A DNA stretch of 64,000 bases from Bacteroidota bacterium. Lineage in GTDB: Bacteria; Bacteroidota; Bacteroidia; Bacteroidales; UBA12481. This document shows positions 42,540-52,898 of this stretch, one piece after another. The stretch lies in the NCBI GenBank assembly GCA_018669475.1, contig JABHCC010000032.1, positions 132,058 through 196,057 on the forward strand, given 5' to 3'. The translations under genes were made by a program, and so were the position numbers. Under the pieces are notes generated by a model. The model saw nothing but the letters and a program-made list of their open reading frames with translations. It was not told the origin of the DNA and ran no database searches. Position 1 is the stretch's first letter, and every line of letters starts with the position of its first letter.

Positions 42540-45500
42540 TTACACCAACTTAACACTAAGACCAAGACCACGTAATTCATGCAGAAGCACGTTGAGAGAC
42601 TCTGGAATACCAGGTGTTGGCAATGGCTCTCCCTTAACAATAGCTTCATATGCCTTTGCCCGACCCATAACATCATCTGATTTCACTGTCAAGATCTCTT
42701 GTAATATATTAGCTGCACCAAAAGCTTCAAGTGCCCAAACTTCCATCTCACCAAAACGCTGACCACCAAATTGAGCTTTACCTCCAAGTGGCTGTTGTGT
42801 TATCAATGAATATGGTCCGATTGAACGTGCATGCATTTTGTCCTCAACCATGTGGCCAAGTTTCAGCATATAAATTACCCCTACAGTTGCAGGTTGATCA
42901 AATCGCTGTCCTGTACCTCCATCATATAGGTAGGTTTTACCATATCTGGGCAGACCTGATTTGTCAGTGTATTCAGATATTTCCTCTAAACTAGCTCCAT
43001 CAAAAATAGGGGTTGCAAACTTCAATCCCAATTTTAATCCAGCCCATCCGAGAACCGTTTCATAGATCTGTCCAAGATTCATCCTTGAAGGCACACCAAG
43101 AGGATTCAAAACTATATCAACAGGAGTACCATCTTCAAGAAATGGCATATCCTCCTGGCGAACAATCTTGGCAACGATTCCTTTGTTACCATGACGACCC
43201 GCCATTTTATCCCCAACAGTAAGTTTACGCTTCTTAGCAATATAGACCTTGGCCAATTGTACAATCCCGGTTGGTAATTCATCACCAATGGTAATATTGT
43301 ATTTTTGCCTTCTGAATTCACCCTCAATCTCCTTATACTTAACCAGGTAATTGTTTAACAACTCCTTTATAGTATCATTCTTCTTCTTATCAGTTGTCCA
43401 CTTATTTGGATTAACTGACATATAATCCAGATTCTGAAGGATTCGTTGTGTGAATTTTGTTCCCTTTGGTACAACATCCTCATTGAGATTATTTTTAACT
43501 CCCTGTGATGTTTTACCATTCACCAGAGTAAAAAGCTTATCAACCAATACTCTGGATAATTCAGCTATGTCTTTCTCAAATTCAATGTCGAATTTCTCAA
43601 CCAGTGCTTTATCAGCAGCTCGCATTTTACGATCTTTCACACTTCTCGAGAACAAATTCTTATTGATAACAACACCATTCAATGATGGTCCTGCCTTCAA
43701 ACTTGCATCTTTAACATCTCCAGCCTTATCACCGAAGATTGCTCTAAGTAATTTCTCCTCAGGGGAAGGATCTGATTCTCCTTTTGGTGTAATCTTTCCA
43801 ATAAGGATATCGCCAGGCTTCACTTCAGCACCAATGCGGATAAGACCATTTTCATCAAGATTCCTTGTAGCTTCCTCGCTAACATTTGGAATATCCGATG
43901 TTAACTCTTCCAATCCCCTCTTAGTATCCCTTACTTCAAGAATGTATTCATCAATATGAATGGAAGTAAATAAATCTTCACGAACCACTCTTTCAGAAAT
44001 AACGATTGCATCCTCAAAATTATATCCCTTCCAAGGCATGAAGGCAACCATAAGGTTACGTCCAAGCGCTAACTCACCATTTTGAGTAGCATATCCTTCA
44101 GTAAGAATTTGCCCCTTTTCAACCCGTTGGCCAACCTTGACCACTGGTCTCAGGTTTATAGTAGTATTTTGATTAGTCTTCCTGAACTTCTGCAGATGAT
44201 AAGTCCTGATATCATTATCAAAACTTACAAACTTCTGTTCATCAGAGAACTCATATCTAACTACAATATCCTCAGCATCTACTGATTCCACAACGCCACC
44301 TGCCTCAGCTACAAATTGAATACGAGAATCTGCAATTACATCACGTTCAATTCCAGTACCTACTATCGGACTTTCCGGATTAATCAGGGGAACTGCCTGA
44401 CGCATCATGTTAGATCCCATCAAAGCCCTGTTGGCATCATCATGCTCCAGAAATGGGATTAATGATGCAGCAATTGATGCTATCTGGTTTGGTGCTACGT
44501 CCATCAAATCCACCTCATTAATGGGTGATAATGGATAATCAGCCTCAAAACGAGCTTTTACCTTCGGATTCTTGAATCGACCATCATCATGAATTGGCGC
44601 ATTTGCCTGGGCAATAATCTGATTTTCTTCCTCTTCAGCACTATAATATATAATACCTTCGGATGATAAATCTACCTGTCCCTCGTTCACCTTTCTATAT
44701 GGCGTTTCAATGAATCCAAGATTATTAACCTTGGCAAAAACGCAAAGCGATGATATCAGACCAATATTCGGTCCTTCGGGAGTTTCAATAGGACATAATC
44801 GGCCATAATGTGTATAATGAACGTCCCTGACTTCAAAACCAGCTCTCTCTCTGGATAATCCACCTGGTCCGAGTGCTGACATTCTACGTTTATGCGTCAT
44901 TTCGGCCAATGGATTCGTCTGATCCATAAACTGGCTCAAGGCATTGGTACCGAAAAACGAATTTATTACAGATGAAAGAGTTTTAGAATTAATCAGATCA
45001 ATAGGTGTGAACACCTCATTGTCTCTAACATTCATTCTCTCACGGATTGTTCTGGCCATTCTGGCTAAACCAACTCCAAACTGATTGTATAATTGCTCAC
45101 CAACAGTTCTTACTCTCCTGTTACTCAAGTGATCAATATCATCAACATCAGCTTTTGAATTAATCAGCTCAATGAGATACTTAATAATACTGATGATATC
45201 TTGTTTTGTCAGGACTTTAGTATCCATTGCAAAATCAAGACCCAACTTTTTGTTGATTCTGTATCGGCCAACATCACCCAGATCATATCTTTTGTCAGAG
45301 AAGAATAACTTGTCAATCACATCTCTGGCGGTTGCTTCATCTGGTGGTTCAGCATTTCTCAGCTGGCGATAGATATGCAATACTGCTTCTTTTTCAGAAT
45401 TACAAGGATCCTTTTGAAGAGTATTATAAATAATAGCATAATCAGCCAGATTCTGATCTTCCTTGTGAAGCAATATGGTTTTTGAACCTGAATCAACTAT

Positions 45501-46349
45501 ATCATCGATATGCTCTACTTCAATAGTGGTCTCACGATCAATGATAACTTCATTCCTTTCGATTGACACAACCTCACCGGTGTCTTCATCGACGAAGTCC
45601 TCAATCCATGATTTCAATACCCGTGCTGCTAACTTCCTGCCAATGACTTTCTTAAGCCCTGTCTTAGAGACTTTTATCTCATCTGCCAGTCCGAATATCT
45701 CCAAAATATCTTTATCTCCTTCGAAGCCAATAGCACGAAGAAGAGTAGTAACTGGTAATTTTTTCTTCCTATCAATATAGGCATACATTACCGAGTTAAT
45801 ATCCGTAGCGAATTCAATCCATGATCCCCGGAAAGGTATCACACGCGCCGAATACAACTTTGTACCATTAGCGTGGAGACTTTGTCCAAAAAATACACCA
45901 GGGGACCGATGTAACTGACTCACTACTACCCGCTCAGCACCATTTATTACAAATGTGCCTCTGGGTGTCATGTAAGGTACTGTACCTAAATAGACATCCT
46001 GAACAACCATGTCGAAATCTTCATGATCAGGGTCAGTACAATACAATTTCAATTTTGCCTTCAGCGGTATGCTGTAGGTTAATCCCCTCGCTACACACTC
46101 TTCAATAGTGTATCTGGGGGGATCAATAAAATAATCAATAAACTCCAGGACAAAATTATTTCGGGTGTCCGTAATAGGGTAATTTTCCTGGAACACTTTA
46201 AACAATCCTTCATCTTTTCTTTGTTCAGGTGTAGTCTCTAATTGGAAGAAATCCCAAAATGACTTTAACTGAACTTCTAAAAAGTCAGGATAGTTAAGTT
46301 GATTGTTTGTGGAACCAAATATGATTCGCTCATGTTTCTGATCTGCCAT
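42540..46349 (-). CDS. rpoB: DNA-directed RNA polymerase subunit beta
   Basis: 1269 residues. Rifampicin-region motifs are present ([20 protein letters not shown], then [19 protein letters not shown]), as are [15 protein letters not shown] and the nucleotide-binding [10 protein letters not shown]. The rifampicin-pocket residues QFMDQ, HKR and SALGPGG look wild type. It lies 106 bases after rplL with a hairpin attenuator between, and upstream of rpoC. Confidence 0.98.
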   Translation of the reverse strand: MADQKHERIIFGSTNNQLNYPDFLEVQLKSFWDFFQLETTPEQRKDEGLFKVFQENYPITDTRNNFVLEFIDYFIDPPRYTIEECVARGLTYSIPLKAKLKLYCTDPDHEDFDMVVQDVYLGTVPYMTPRGTFVINGAERVVVSQLHRSPGVFFGQSLHANGTKLYSARVIPFRGSWIEFATDINSVMYAYIDRKKKLPVTTLLRAIGFEGDKDILEIFGLADEIKVSKTGLKKVIGRKLAARVLKSWIEDFVDEDTGEVVSIERNEVIIDRETTIEVEHIDDIVDSGSKTILLHKEDQNLADYAIIYNTLQKDPCNSEKEAVLHIYRQLRNAEPPDEATARDVIDKLFFSDKRYDLGDVGRYRINKKLGLDFAMDTKVLTKQDIISIIKYLIELINSKADVDDIDHLSNRRVRTVGEQLYNQFGVGLARMARTIRERMNVRDNEVFTPIDLINSKTLSSVINSFFGTNALSQFMDQTNPLAEMTHKRRMSALGPGGLSRERAGFEVRDVHYTHYGRLCPIETPEGPNIGLISSLCVFAKVNNLGFIETPYRKVNEGQVDLSSEGIIYYSAEEEENQIIAQANAPIHDDGRFKNPKVKARFEADYPLSPINEVDLMDVAPNQIASIAASLIPFLEHDDANRALMGSNMMRQAVPLINPESPIVGTGIERDVIADSRIQFVAEAGGVVESVDAEDIVVRYEFSDEQKFVSFDNDIRTYHLQKFRKTNQNTTINLRPVVKVGQRVEKGQILTEGYATQNGELALGRNLMVAFMPWKGYNFEDAIVISERVVREDLFTSIHIDEYILEVRDTKRGLEELTSDIPNVSEEATRNLDENGLIRIGAEVKPGDILIGKITPKGESDPSPEEKLLRAIFGDKAGDVKDASLKAGPSLNGVVINKNLFSRSVKDRKMRAADKALVEKFDIEFEKDIAELSRVLVDKLFTLVNGKTSQGVKNNLNEDVVPKGTKFTQRILQNLDYMSVNPNKWTTDKKKNDTIKELLNNYLVKYKEIEGEFRRQKYNITIGDELPTGIVQLAKVYIAKKRKLTVGDKMAGRHGNKGIVAKIVRQEDMPFLEDGTPVDIVLNPLGVPSRMNLGQIYETVLGWAGLKLGLKFATPIFDGASLEEISEYTDKSGLPRYGKTYLYDGGTGQRFDQPATVGVIYMLKLGHMVEDKMHARSIGPYSLITQQPLGGKAQFGGQRFGEMEVWALEAFGAANILQEILTVKSDDVMGRAKAYEAIVKGEPLPTPGIPESLNVLLHELRGLGLSVKLV

Positions 46350-46390
46350 CGACCCTGGGTTAGGATTAATGATAACTTTAAAAAGGACAA

Positions 46391-46427
46391 CAAAAAGGTT
46401 TAGAACCCCTTATTGGAGTCCCAAACC
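46391..46427 (-). terminator. Attenuator-type hairpin between rplL and rpoB
   Basis: On the minus strand a 13-bp stem (GGTTTGGGACTCC paired with GGGGTTCTAAACC, with two or three G-U pairs, loop AATAA) is followed by TTTTTG. It sits between rplL and rpoB where many bacteria have a partial terminator that sets the ribosomal-protein to polymerase ratio. Confidence 0.75.
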
Positions 46428-46455
46428 TCAAAAATAATGCTATGTAAGAGCCGAC

Positions 46456-46833
46456 TTACTTAATTTCAACTTCTGCTCCTGCTTCTTCTAGTTGCTTCTT
46501 CAATGCTTCAGCTTCTTCCTTAGATACTTTCTCCTTAATTTCTTTTGGAGATGCGTCTACAACAGCTTTAGCTTCTTTTAATCCAAGACCTGTTAATTCC
46601 TTGACCAGTTTAACGATTTGTAATTTCGCTCCACCAGGTGCTTTAAGAATTACGTCAAATTCAGTTTGCTCTTCAGCAGCGCCAGCGTCGGCACCAGCTG
46701 CAGGGCCAGCAACTGCAACAGCAGCAGCGGCGGGTTCAATACCGTACTCTTCCTTTAAAATCTCAGCCAATTCATTCACATCTTTGACTGTGAGATTAAC
46801 TAGTTCTTCTGCAAGCTTCTTTAAGTCTGCCAT
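46456..46833 (-). CDS. rplL: 50S ribosomal protein bL12 (L7/L12)
   Basis: 125 residues. The N-terminal dimerisation helices (~1-35), an Ala/Gly-rich hinge ([19 protein letters not shown]) and the C-terminal factor-binding domain ([40 protein letters not shown]) are all present. It recruits translation GTPases to the ribosome stalk and binds L10. It lies 38 bases after rplJ. Confidence 0.98.
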   Translation of the reverse strand: MADLKKLAEELVNLTVKDVNELAEILKEEYGIEPAAAAVAVAGPAAGADAGAAEEQTEFDVILKAPGGAKLQIVKLVKELTGLGLKEAKAVVDASPKEIKEKVSKEEAEALKKQLEEAGAEVEIK

Positions 46834-46871
46834 TTTTTATTATTTTAAAAAAGTAAGTTCAACAAATTTTA

Positions 46872-47396
46872 TTAGTTTTCTTTCTCTGACAGTGTTTTCA
46901 CAACACCTGCCAAAATGTTTTTACCGGAATCCAATGATGACATTACGTTCCGGATTGGTGACTGCAGTAATGCAATCAAGTCGGCAATTAATTCTTCCTT
47001 AGACTTAATAGTCGACAGTAGATCCAATTGATCAACACCAACATAAACAGATTCTTCAGCAAAAGCAGCTTTCAGTTCAGGCTTAGGGAATTTCTTTTTC
47101 TTAAATTCCTGTATAAGTCTGGCTGGGGAGCTTGCATTTTCGGTGAACATCAAAGATGTCGGACCGGCCAATGCTGAATACATTTCCTCAAAATCTCCTT
47201 TTGCATTCTCCAATGCTTTTTTCAGAAGAGTATTTTTCACAACTGTGAGTTCAATCGCTTCTTTATAACATTGACGACGCAGGTCGGAAGTTTGCTCAGC
47301 ATCCAGACCACCAATATCAGTGATATAGAAATGCTTAGCGGAATCAATCCGTTCTGTGAGTTGGTCAATTATGGCGGTTTTGTCTTCGCGTTTCAT
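46872..47396 (-). CDS. rplJ: 50S ribosomal protein uL10
   Basis: 174 residues. It forms the stalk base and anchors L7/L12 dimers through its C-terminal helix. The N-terminal segment (KTAIIDQLTERIDSAKHFYI) and VVKNTLLKKALE are typical. In many bacteria L10 represses its own operon; no clear L10-binding leader is visible in the 25-base gap to rplA. Confidence 0.97.
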   Translation of the reverse strand: MKREDKTAIIDQLTERIDSAKHFYITDIGGLDAEQTSDLRRQCYKEAIELTVVKNTLLKKALENAKGDFEEMYSALAGPTSLMFTENASSPARLIQEFKKKKFPKPELKAAFAEESVYVGVDQLDLLSTIKSKEELIADLIALLQSPIRNVMSSLDSGKNILAGVVKTLSEKEN

Positions 47397-47421
47397 AATT
47401 TAAACAACCGTTTTTAAACGT

Positions 47422-48117
47422 TTAAGCTTCAATGGATTTAGGATCAATAGCAATACTCGGACTCTGGGTACTCGACATGTAAATACTCTTCACATAAGTT
47501 CCTTTCGCCGATGAGGGTTTCAACTTAATAACAGTATTAAGCAATTCCCTTGCATTATCATTGATTTTATCCGCATCAAAAGATACTTTACCAACAGCAG
47601 CATGAATAATTCCGAATTTATCGACTTTAAAATCGATCTTACCTTTTTTAACTTCGGTTATTGCTTTGCTTACTTCCATGGTAACTGTACCACTCTTCGG
47701 GTTTGGCATCAAACCCCGCGGACCCAAAATCCGGCCAAGAGGACCAACTTTCCCCATACAGGGAGGCATGGTAATGATTACATCCACATCGGTCCATCCA
47801 CCCTTGATTTTCTCAACATATTCATCAAGACCTGCAAAATCAGCACCGGCTTCTTTAGCTTCAGCTTCTTTATCAGGAGTTACAAGGGCTAAAACCCGGA
47901 TTTCTTTTCCGGTTCCATGCGGAAGAGTCACAACACCACGAACCATTTGGTTGGCTTTCCTGGGGTCTACTCCTAATCGAATATCCAAATCAACTGAAGC
48001 GTTGAATTTTGCTGTGGTAACATCTTTTACCAACTTGGATGCTTCGACCAGGGTATACATCTTATCGTGCTCAACTTTGTCAAGCACAATCTTCCTATTC
48101 TTGGTTAACTTAGCCAT
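47422..48117 (-). CDS. rplA: 50S ribosomal protein uL1
   Basis: 231 residues. L1 signatures include [20 protein letters not shown] and [20 protein letters not shown] followed by [11 protein letters not shown]. It binds 23S rRNA at the L1 stalk and often acts as translational repressor of the L11-L1 operon. It is 17 bases after rplK. Confidence 0.98.
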   Translation of the reverse strand: MAKLTKNRKIVLDKVEHDKMYTLVEASKLVKDVTTAKFNASVDLDIRLGVDPRKANQMVRGVVTLPHGTGKEIRVLALVTPDKEAEAKEAGADFAGLDEYVEKIKGGWTDVDVIITMPPCMGKVGPLGRILGPRGLMPNPKSGTVTMEVSKAITEVKKGKIDFKVDKFGIIHAAVGKVSFDADKINDNARELLNTVIKLKPSSAKGTYVKSIYMSSTQSPSIAIDPKSIEA

Positions 48118-48134
48118 GATTTTTCATCAAATAA

Positions 48135-48572
48135 TTAAGAGGGTTTATCACCTTTAATGGTTATTCCCATACTTCGCGCAGTTCCTGCAATCATATTCAT
48201 TGCTGATTCAATTTTGAAAGCATTTAAGTCATCCATTTTATCCTCAGCGATAACTCGAACCTGATCCCAGGTTACAACACCTACTTTTTCTCTGTTAGAC
48301 TCTGGTGAACCTTTTTTCAGGTTAGCAGCTTCGAGTAACTGAACAGAAGCGGGTGGTGTTTTTGTAACAAAGTCGAAGGATTTATCACTATAAACAGTGA
48401 TTACCACGGGAATAACTTTTCCGGCTTTGTCCTGTGTACGCCCATTGAATTGCTTACAGAAGTCCATAATATTGACTCCCTTGGCACCCAACGCCGGGCC
48501 AACAGGTGGTGAGGGATTAGCCGCTCCTCCCCGTATTTGTAACTTGATGATTCCCGTTACTTGTTTAGCCAT
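48135..48572 (-). CDS. rplK: 50S ribosomal protein uL11
   Basis: 145 residues. The N-terminal domain has [20 protein letters not shown] with the conserved prolines; the C-terminal rRNA-binding domain has GTARSMGI. It forms the GTPase-associated centre with 23S rRNA and is needed for RelA-type signalling in many bacteria. It is 132 bases downstream of nusG, with a weak hairpin between. Confidence 0.98.
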   Translation of the reverse strand: MAKQVTGIIKLQIRGGAANPSPPVGPALGAKGVNIMDFCKQFNGRTQDKAGKVIPVVITVYSDKSFDFVTKTPPASVQLLEAANLKKGSPESNREKVGVVTWDQVRVIAEDKMDDLNAFKIESAMNMIAGTARSMGITIKGDKPS

Positions 48573-48641
48573 AATCTAGTGTACAATGATGGTTAGTACT
48601 TATATAGTTTACAGGTTACCTTTTGCATCAATGGCAAAAAT

Positions 48642-48662
48642 AAGTAAGTGACAATTTTACTT
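48642..48662 (-). terminator. Weak hairpin between nusG and rplK
   Basis: On the minus strand the short stem AAGTAA/TTACTT with a nine-base loop is followed by ATTTTTG. Six A-T-rich pairs make it a poor terminator; it may be partial or without function. A second short repeat (GCAATCC/GGATTGC) lies just upstream. Confidence 0.3.
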
Positions 48663-48704
48663 GTCTGCAATCCGCCTGGAAGCATAGGATTGCATTTTAC
48701 TTTC

Positions 48705-49253
48705 CTATTCTTTTTCTACCTGCATAAAACTCAATTCCAAAGGGGTTTTACGCCCAAATATTTTCACAATTACCTTAAGCTTCTTCTTTTCGTTATTAAC
48801 TTCCTCGATCACACCAGTAAAGCTGTTAAATGGTCCATCAACAACTTTCACGGCTTCTCCAACAAAGAAAGGAATATTCAATTCCTCTTCAGATTCTGAA
48901 AGTTCATCAACCTTACCCAAAATCCTGTTAACCTCAGCCTGACGAATCGGAACAGCCTCTCCTCCACGTTCAGTACCCAGAAAACCAATAACATTAGGCA
49001 CGTTTTTGAGTATATGTGGAATTTCACCTGTAAGAATGGATTCAATCAATACATAGCCAGGGAAGAAGTTTCTCTCCTTCGAAATTTTCTTTCCATTTCG
49101 AATTTGGTAAACCTTTTCAGTAGGAATAAGAACCTGAAAGATATAATCCTGCAATTCTCGATGAGCAATTTCACTCTCGATATACTCCTTCACCTTCTTT
49201 TCCTTGCCTCCAATGGCCCGGATGACATACCACTTCTTCTCTGTTTGGCTCAT
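48705..49253 (-). CDS. nusG: Transcription termination/antitermination factor NusG
   Basis: About 182 residues. The start [18 protein letters not shown] at 49253 matches the family; the longer open frame would run through secE in another frame. The NGN domain (~8-110) includes FPGYVLIE and [11 protein letters not shown], and the KOW motif is [20 protein letters not shown]. It binds RNA polymerase near the clamp and links transcription to translation or Rho. It follows secE by 14 bases. Confidence 0.96.
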   Translation of the reverse strand: MSQTEKKWYVIRAIGGKEKKVKEYIESEIAHRELQDYIFQVLIPTEKVYQIRNGKKISKERNFFPGYVLIESILTGEIPHILKNVPNVIGFLGTERGGEAVPIRQAEVNRILGKVDELSESEEELNIPFFVGEAVKVVDGPFNSFTGVIEEVNNEKKKLKVIVKIFGRKTPLELSFMQVEKE

Positions 49254-49267
49254 TGCTGTGCCTGGGT

Positions 49268-49459
49268 TTAATAAAACATACTGTAAATGAACTCCATCAG
49301 ATTCCTGAATGAAGCATCCATTGCTAAAATTATTAAGGCAATAATTACTGAAGCTACCATTACCAGAATGGCAGAACTCTGTAAATCGCCCCATGTTGGC
49401 CAAGACACTTTGTGTACCAGCTCCTCGTATGCATCTTTCAGATAGCGTATAATTCTCAT
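49268..49459 (-). CDS. secE: Preprotein translocase subunit SecE
   Basis: About 63 residues in the single-helix form. Start [14 protein letters not shown] at 49459, just after tRNA-Trp. The amphipathic segment [15 protein letters not shown] is the SecE signature and is followed by one membrane helix ([17 protein letters not shown]). It clamps SecY in the Sec translocon. Confidence 0.95.
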   Translation of the reverse strand: MRIIRYLKDAYEELVHKVSWPTWGDLQSSAILVMVASVIIALIILAMDASFRNLMEFIYSMFY

Positions 49460-49475
49460 TGCGAAAAACTCTTTG

Positions 49476-49548
49476 CACGGATGGAGAGACTCGAACTCCC
49501 AGCCTGCGGTTTTGGAGACCGCTGCTCTACCAATTGAGCTACATCCGT
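49476..49548 (-). tRNA. tRNA-Trp (CCA anticodon)
   Basis: A complete 73-base cloverleaf reads on the minus strand: acceptor ACGGATG/CATCCGT with discriminator G, D-arm TAGCTCAATTGGTAGAGC, anticodon stem GCGGT/ACCGC around CTCCAAA, and T-arm GGGAGTTCGAGTCTC. CCA is not encoded. It lies between tuf and secE in the same direction, 16 bases before secE. Confidence 0.97.
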
Positions 49549-49555
49549 TTAACAT

Positions 49556-49594
49556 GAAAAATAATCCGGCATGCAATGAAGCAATCCGGATTAT
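49556..49594 (-). terminator. Terminator hairpin after tuf
   Basis: On the minus strand the stem ATAATCCGG/CCGGATTAT with a 16-base loop is followed by TTTTTC. It lies 20 bases after the tuf stop and before tRNA-Trp, so it may reduce read-through from the tRNA-tuf unit into secE-nusG. Confidence 0.75.
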
Positions 49595-49614
49595 CTTCCT
49601 TATTTAATGTATTA

Positions 49615-50802
49615 CTATTCTACAATATCAGTTACCTGACCAGCACCGACAGTTCTTCCGCCTTCACGAATCGCGAAACGGAGTCCTTTGTCAATAGCAA
49701 CCGGAGTAATCAGCTCAACTGTAATAGAGACATCATCACCTGGCATGACCATTTCAGTTCCTTCAGGAAGTAAAATTTCACCAGTGACATCGAGGGTACG
49801 AAGATAAAACTGAGGACGATACTTGTTATGAAACGGAGTATGACGTCCACCTTCTTCTTTCTTCAATACATAAATTGAAGCCTTAAATTTAGTGTGAGGA
49901 GTAATAGTCCCAGCGTGAGCAATAACTTGTCCACGACGGATCTCATTCTTATCAACACCACGTAGCAGCAGACCAACATTATCACCAGCTTCACCACGAT
50001 CCAGAATCTTCCGGAACATTTCAACACCAGTAACAACAGTTTTGCGACCTTCAGCGCCCAAACCAATAATCTGTACATCTTCACTGGTATTAATTACACC
50101 AGCTTCAATACGACCTGTAGCAACAGTTCCACGTCCAGTAATACTGAAAACGTCTTCAACTGGCATCAGGAATGGCTTGTCAACATCACGTGGAGGTAGA
50201 GGAATAAATTCATCTACAGCTGTCATAAGTTCTTCAATCTTGGCTTCCCACTCAGGCTCACCATTCAATCCGCCTAGTGCAGATCCGCGAATAACAGGAG
50301 TGTTATCACCGTCAAATTTGTAGAAATCCAGTAATTCACGAACTTCCATTTCAACGAGGTCTAACAATTCTTCGTCATCAACGAGGTCAACTTTGTTTAA
50401 GAATACAACGATTTTAGGAACATTTACCTGACGTGCAAGCAAAATGTGCTCACGTGTCTGTGGCATTGGTCCGTCAGTTCCGGCAACAACCAAAATAGCA
50501 CCGTCCATCTGTGCTGCACCAGTAACCATGTTCTTAACATAGTCAGCGTGACCTGGACAGTCAACGTGCGCATAGTGACGATTCACTGTTTCGTATTCAA
50601 CATGAGCCGTGTTAATTGTAATACCCCTTTCCTTCTCTTCAGGTGCGTTATCAATTGAGTCGAAATCCATTACACTAGCAAGACCTTGTTTACTCAACAC
50701 CATTGTAATGGCTGAAGTCAACGTGGTCTTACCATGATCTACGTGGCCAATAGTACCAATGTTTACATGAGGTTTCGTCCTCTGAAATTTTTCCTTAGCC
50801 AT
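49615..50802 (-). CDS. tuf: Elongation factor Tu
   Basis: 395 residues. GTPase motifs are [10 protein letters not shown] (G1), [12 protein letters not shown] (G3) and NKVDL (G4). Domain 2 and 3 features ([43 protein letters not shown]) are complete. It delivers aminoacyl-tRNA to the ribosome. It is preceded by a four-tRNA cluster, as in the thrU-tyrU-glyT-thrT-tufB order of E. coli. Confidence 0.99.
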   Translation of the reverse strand: MAKEKFQRTKPHVNIGTIGHVDHGKTTLTSAITMVLSKQGLASVMDFDSIDNAPEEKERGITINTAHVEYETVNRHYAHVDCPGHADYVKNMVTGAAQMDGAILVVAGTDGPMPQTREHILLARQVNVPKIVVFLNKVDLVDDEELLDLVEMEVRELLDFYKFDGDNTPVIRGSALGGLNGEPEWEAKIEELMTAVDEFIPLPPRDVDKPFLMPVEDVFSITGRGTVATGRIEAGVINTSEDVQIIGLGAEGRKTVVTGVEMFRKILDRGEAGDNVGLLLRGVDKNEIRRGQVIAHAGTITPHTKFKASIYVLKKEEGGRHTPFHNKYRPQFYLRTLDVTGEILLPEGTEMVMPGDDVSITVELITPVAIDKGLRFAIREGGRTVGAGQVTDIVE

Positions 50803-50861
50803 GGTAACTTTGTTTAAATTCTGTAATTTGTATTAAATATCTGATAAATGAATAATGTTCG

Positions 50862-50933
<72 letters not shown>

Positions 50934-50941
50934 TTTCTCTG

Positions 50942-51013
50942 AGCGGGAAACGAGATTCGAACCCGCGACCCTCAGCTTGGAAGGCTGATGCTCTACCGCT
51001 GAGCTACTCCCGC
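50942..51013 (-). tRNA. tRNA-Gly (TCC anticodon)
   Basis: The cloverleaf on the minus strand has acceptor GCGGGAG with TTCCCGC (one G-U pair), anticodon loop CTTCCAA with TCC, and T-arm GCGGGTTCGAATCTCGT. It is third in the four-tRNA cluster. Confidence 0.96.
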
Positions 51014-51027
51014 TTAAAAAAAAAATG

Positions 51028-51110
51028 TGGGGAGAGCAGGATTCGAACCTACGAAGGCGTACGCCAGCAGAGTTACAGTCTGCCCCAGTTGGCCACTTTG
51101 GTATCTCCCC
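51028..51110 (-). tRNA. tRNA-Tyr (GTA anticodon)
   Basis: A class II tRNA of 83 bases with a long variable arm (GGCGTACGCC). Acceptor GGGGAGA/TCTCCCC with discriminator A, and anticodon loop CTGTAAC with GTA. It is second in the cluster. Confidence 0.97.
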
Positions 51111-51128
51111 AAACAATAATATAAAAAG

Positions 51129-51202
51129 AGCCAATGGAGGGATTCGAACCCACGGCCTGCTGATTACAAATCAGCTGCTCTGACCAACTGAGCTACATTG
51201 GC
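51129..51202 (-). tRNA. tRNA-Thr (TGT anticodon)
   Basis: The cloverleaf on the minus strand has acceptor GCCAATG/CATTGGC, anticodon loop TTTGTAA with TGT, and T-arm GTGGGTTCGAATCCC. It is first in the four-tRNA cluster leading to tuf. Confidence 0.97.
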
Positions 51203-51313
51203 AATTCTATTACGATAACAAGCTTGAAAAAGAACTCAACTATTCTCCAAATTTGGTCTGCAAATGTATAATTAATATCACAGAACTCAAAATAAAAAAT
51301 ATGAGTTTTTTTA

Positions 51314-51613
51314 CTACCGTCCTAATTTTTTTTGCTTTTGCTTTACCAACTGACGGCGAAGTGCGTCAACTGTCTGATCTATTGCCTCTTCGAAAGATCT
51401 ACATTGCTTCTTTGCAAAAACTTCACCTTTGGCAATTGCTACCTTTATCTCTGCAACCTTGTTGTTAGTATCTGCAGATTTTTCTAGTCGGAGAAAAACT
51501 TCAGCACTTATTATCTTATCCTCATACTGAGAAAGCTTGCTAATCTTATTATCCGCAAAGTCTAAAAGTCTCTGATCAGCGTCAAAATGCAGTGAATGAA
51601 CCTTAATATTCAT
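51314..51613 (-). CDS. hpf: Short-form ribosome hibernation promoting factor
   Basis: 99 residues, a single S30AE/YfiA domain: MNIKVHSLHFDADQRLLDFA at the N terminus, RLEKSADTNNKVAEIKVAI, and a basic tail. The short form inactivates ribosomes in stationary phase by binding the 30S decoding region. It is the last gene of rpsU-xerC-hpf. Unlike its neighbours it has a perfect AGGAGG six bases before the ATG, which is unusual in this phylum. Confidence 0.93.
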   Translation of the reverse strand: MNIKVHSLHFDADQRLLDFADNKISKLSQYEDKIISAEVFLRLEKSADTNNKVAEIKVAIAKGEVFAKKQCRSFEEAIDQTVDALRRQLVKQKQKKLGR

Positions 51614-51619
51614 ATTGAT

Positions 51620-51625
51620 CCTCCT
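51620..51625 (-). promoter_or_regulatory. Perfect Shine-Dalgarno of hpf
   Basis: AGGAGG on the minus strand lies six bases before the hpf ATG. The other protein genes whose start regions I checked (rex, hydC, tuf, rplK, rpoC, xerC, etfA, nusG) lack such a match, as expected where the anti-SD is sequestered. rpsU has only AGGAAA. Confidence 0.75.
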
Positions 51626-51640
51626 ATATATATATTATTA

Positions 51641-52534
51641 CTATTCGGTAGCCCTTGGGTGAGCCTGCCGATGAATTTGTTTTAGCTTCTCTAAACTAGT
51701 ATGTGTATAAACTTGTGTAGCTGACAAATTAGTATGTCCTAGTAGTTCCTTAATAGCATTCAGATCAGCCCCTTTACTTAACAAATGAGTCGCAAAACTA
51801 TGCCTAATGACATGGGGACTCTTTTTTTTGACTGATGTAACATAACTAAGATATTTATTTACCAGACGATATACAAATTTTGGATAGAGCTTTTTACCTT
51901 TATTGGTCAAAAAGAATCTCGGGTGTGTATTTGTACCGAAGAATTCATCTCGTAAAATACAATATTCCAGCATCATCGGGATAATTGAATGAGTTAAAGG
52001 AACCAGCCTGTGCTTTGAACCTTTACCCATTACCTTAATAACACCAGCAGACTCATCAAAATCTGAATCCGTGAGATTCACCAACTCCATAAGCCGGATC
52101 CCTGTTCCATATAATACTTCCAATATCAAGCGATCCTGTAAACCCGGGAAACCTGAACCAAATGGGTATTGATCAAGTAAATTATCAAAAGCTTCAGCCT
52201 CCACAAATACGGGCAAAGGCTTGCTCATCTTTGGAAGCACCATGGAATCCATAGGATTGAGCTCGCAATACCCATTGCGAATGCAAAACCTGAAATAATG
52301 ACGTAAAGCTGATGCTTTTCTGTGTACCGAACGTGACACCAAACCCTGATCCATTAGTGAAATGATCCAGGATCGAATACTCGACGATTCAATCTCATGG
52401 ATATCCACTGACTCACCTTGCTCTACACAGAATTGTTGAAATTGCTTTAAATCGGTTTTGTACGACTGTAGCGTATTTACCGACAAGCGTTTTTCGAATT
52501 GGAGATGCTTAAAAAATTGATTGAGAACCGGCAT
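51641..52534 (-). CDS. xerC: XerC/XerD-type tyrosine recombinase
   Basis: 297 residues, normal for Xer proteins. The N-terminal SAM-like DNA-binding domain (~1-90) is followed by the catalytic domain with Arg in GTGIRLMELVNL, HVIRHSFATHLL (HxxR), LLGHTNLSATQVYTH, and the nucleophile Tyr in VYTH. It resolves chromosome dimers at dif. XerC and XerD cannot be told apart safely, and no dif-like site was recognised nearby. A phage-integrase role is unlikely because it sits between rpsU and hpf. Confidence 0.9.
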   Translation of the reverse strand: MPVLNQFFKHLQFEKRLSVNTLQSYKTDLKQFQQFCVEQGESVDIHEIESSSIRSWIISLMDQGLVSRSVHRKASALRHYFRFCIRNGYCELNPMDSMVLPKMSKPLPVFVEAEAFDNLLDQYPFGSGFPGLQDRLILEVLYGTGIRLMELVNLTDSDFDESAGVIKVMGKGSKHRLVPLTHSIIPMMLEYCILRDEFFGTNTHPRFFLTNKGKKLYPKFVYRLVNKYLSYVTSVKKKSPHVIRHSFATHLLSKGADLNAIKELLGHTNLSATQVYTHTSLEKLKQIHRQAHPRATE

Positions 52535-52604
52535 ACGAAGACAGGCTGCTTTACATTATATAACGCAAAATCCGTCTTTTTGTTTCGGCGACAATACAGT
52601 CTGC

Positions 52605-52802
52605 CTATTCGTTCTCCTCCTTGGCCTGAAGCTGCTGTATATATACAGCCTTCAAATACTCCATACGGCGCCTTACAGAAGGTTTTTGATAAGCTTGACG
52701 GCTTCTGAGTTCTTTTACAGTACCTGTTTTCTCAAACTTTCGCTTGAATTTCTTCAAAGCTCTTTCAATGTTTTCACCCTCTTTTACCGGAATAATTATC
52801 AT
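52605..52802 (-). CDS. rpsU: 30S ribosomal protein bS21
   Basis: 65 residues: MIIIPVKEGENIERALKKFK followed by a basic C-terminus with RRRMEYLKAVYIQQ. I start at 52802; the longer frame is not conserved-looking. In Bacteroidota S21 helps sequester the anti-SD of 16S rRNA. An AGGAAA lies six to seven bases upstream. It is the first gene of rpsU-xerC-hpf. Confidence 0.95.
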   Translation of the reverse strand: MIIIPVKEGENIERALKKFKRKFEKTGTVKELRSRQAYQKPSVRRRMEYLKAVYIQQLQAKEENE

Positions 52803-52898
52803 TTGATTTCCTGTTTTTATTCGATCTAACTCATTTTGGGAGTGCAAAGAAAGGAATTTTTTCACAAAACTCAAAAATAGAATTAAAGAATTCACCTG

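Noticed and set aside
51641-52534. Phage or integron integrase
   Set aside because: Gene context (rpsU and hpf on either side), Xer-like length and motifs, and no attachment-site repeats or phage genes point to a housekeeping Xer recombinase.
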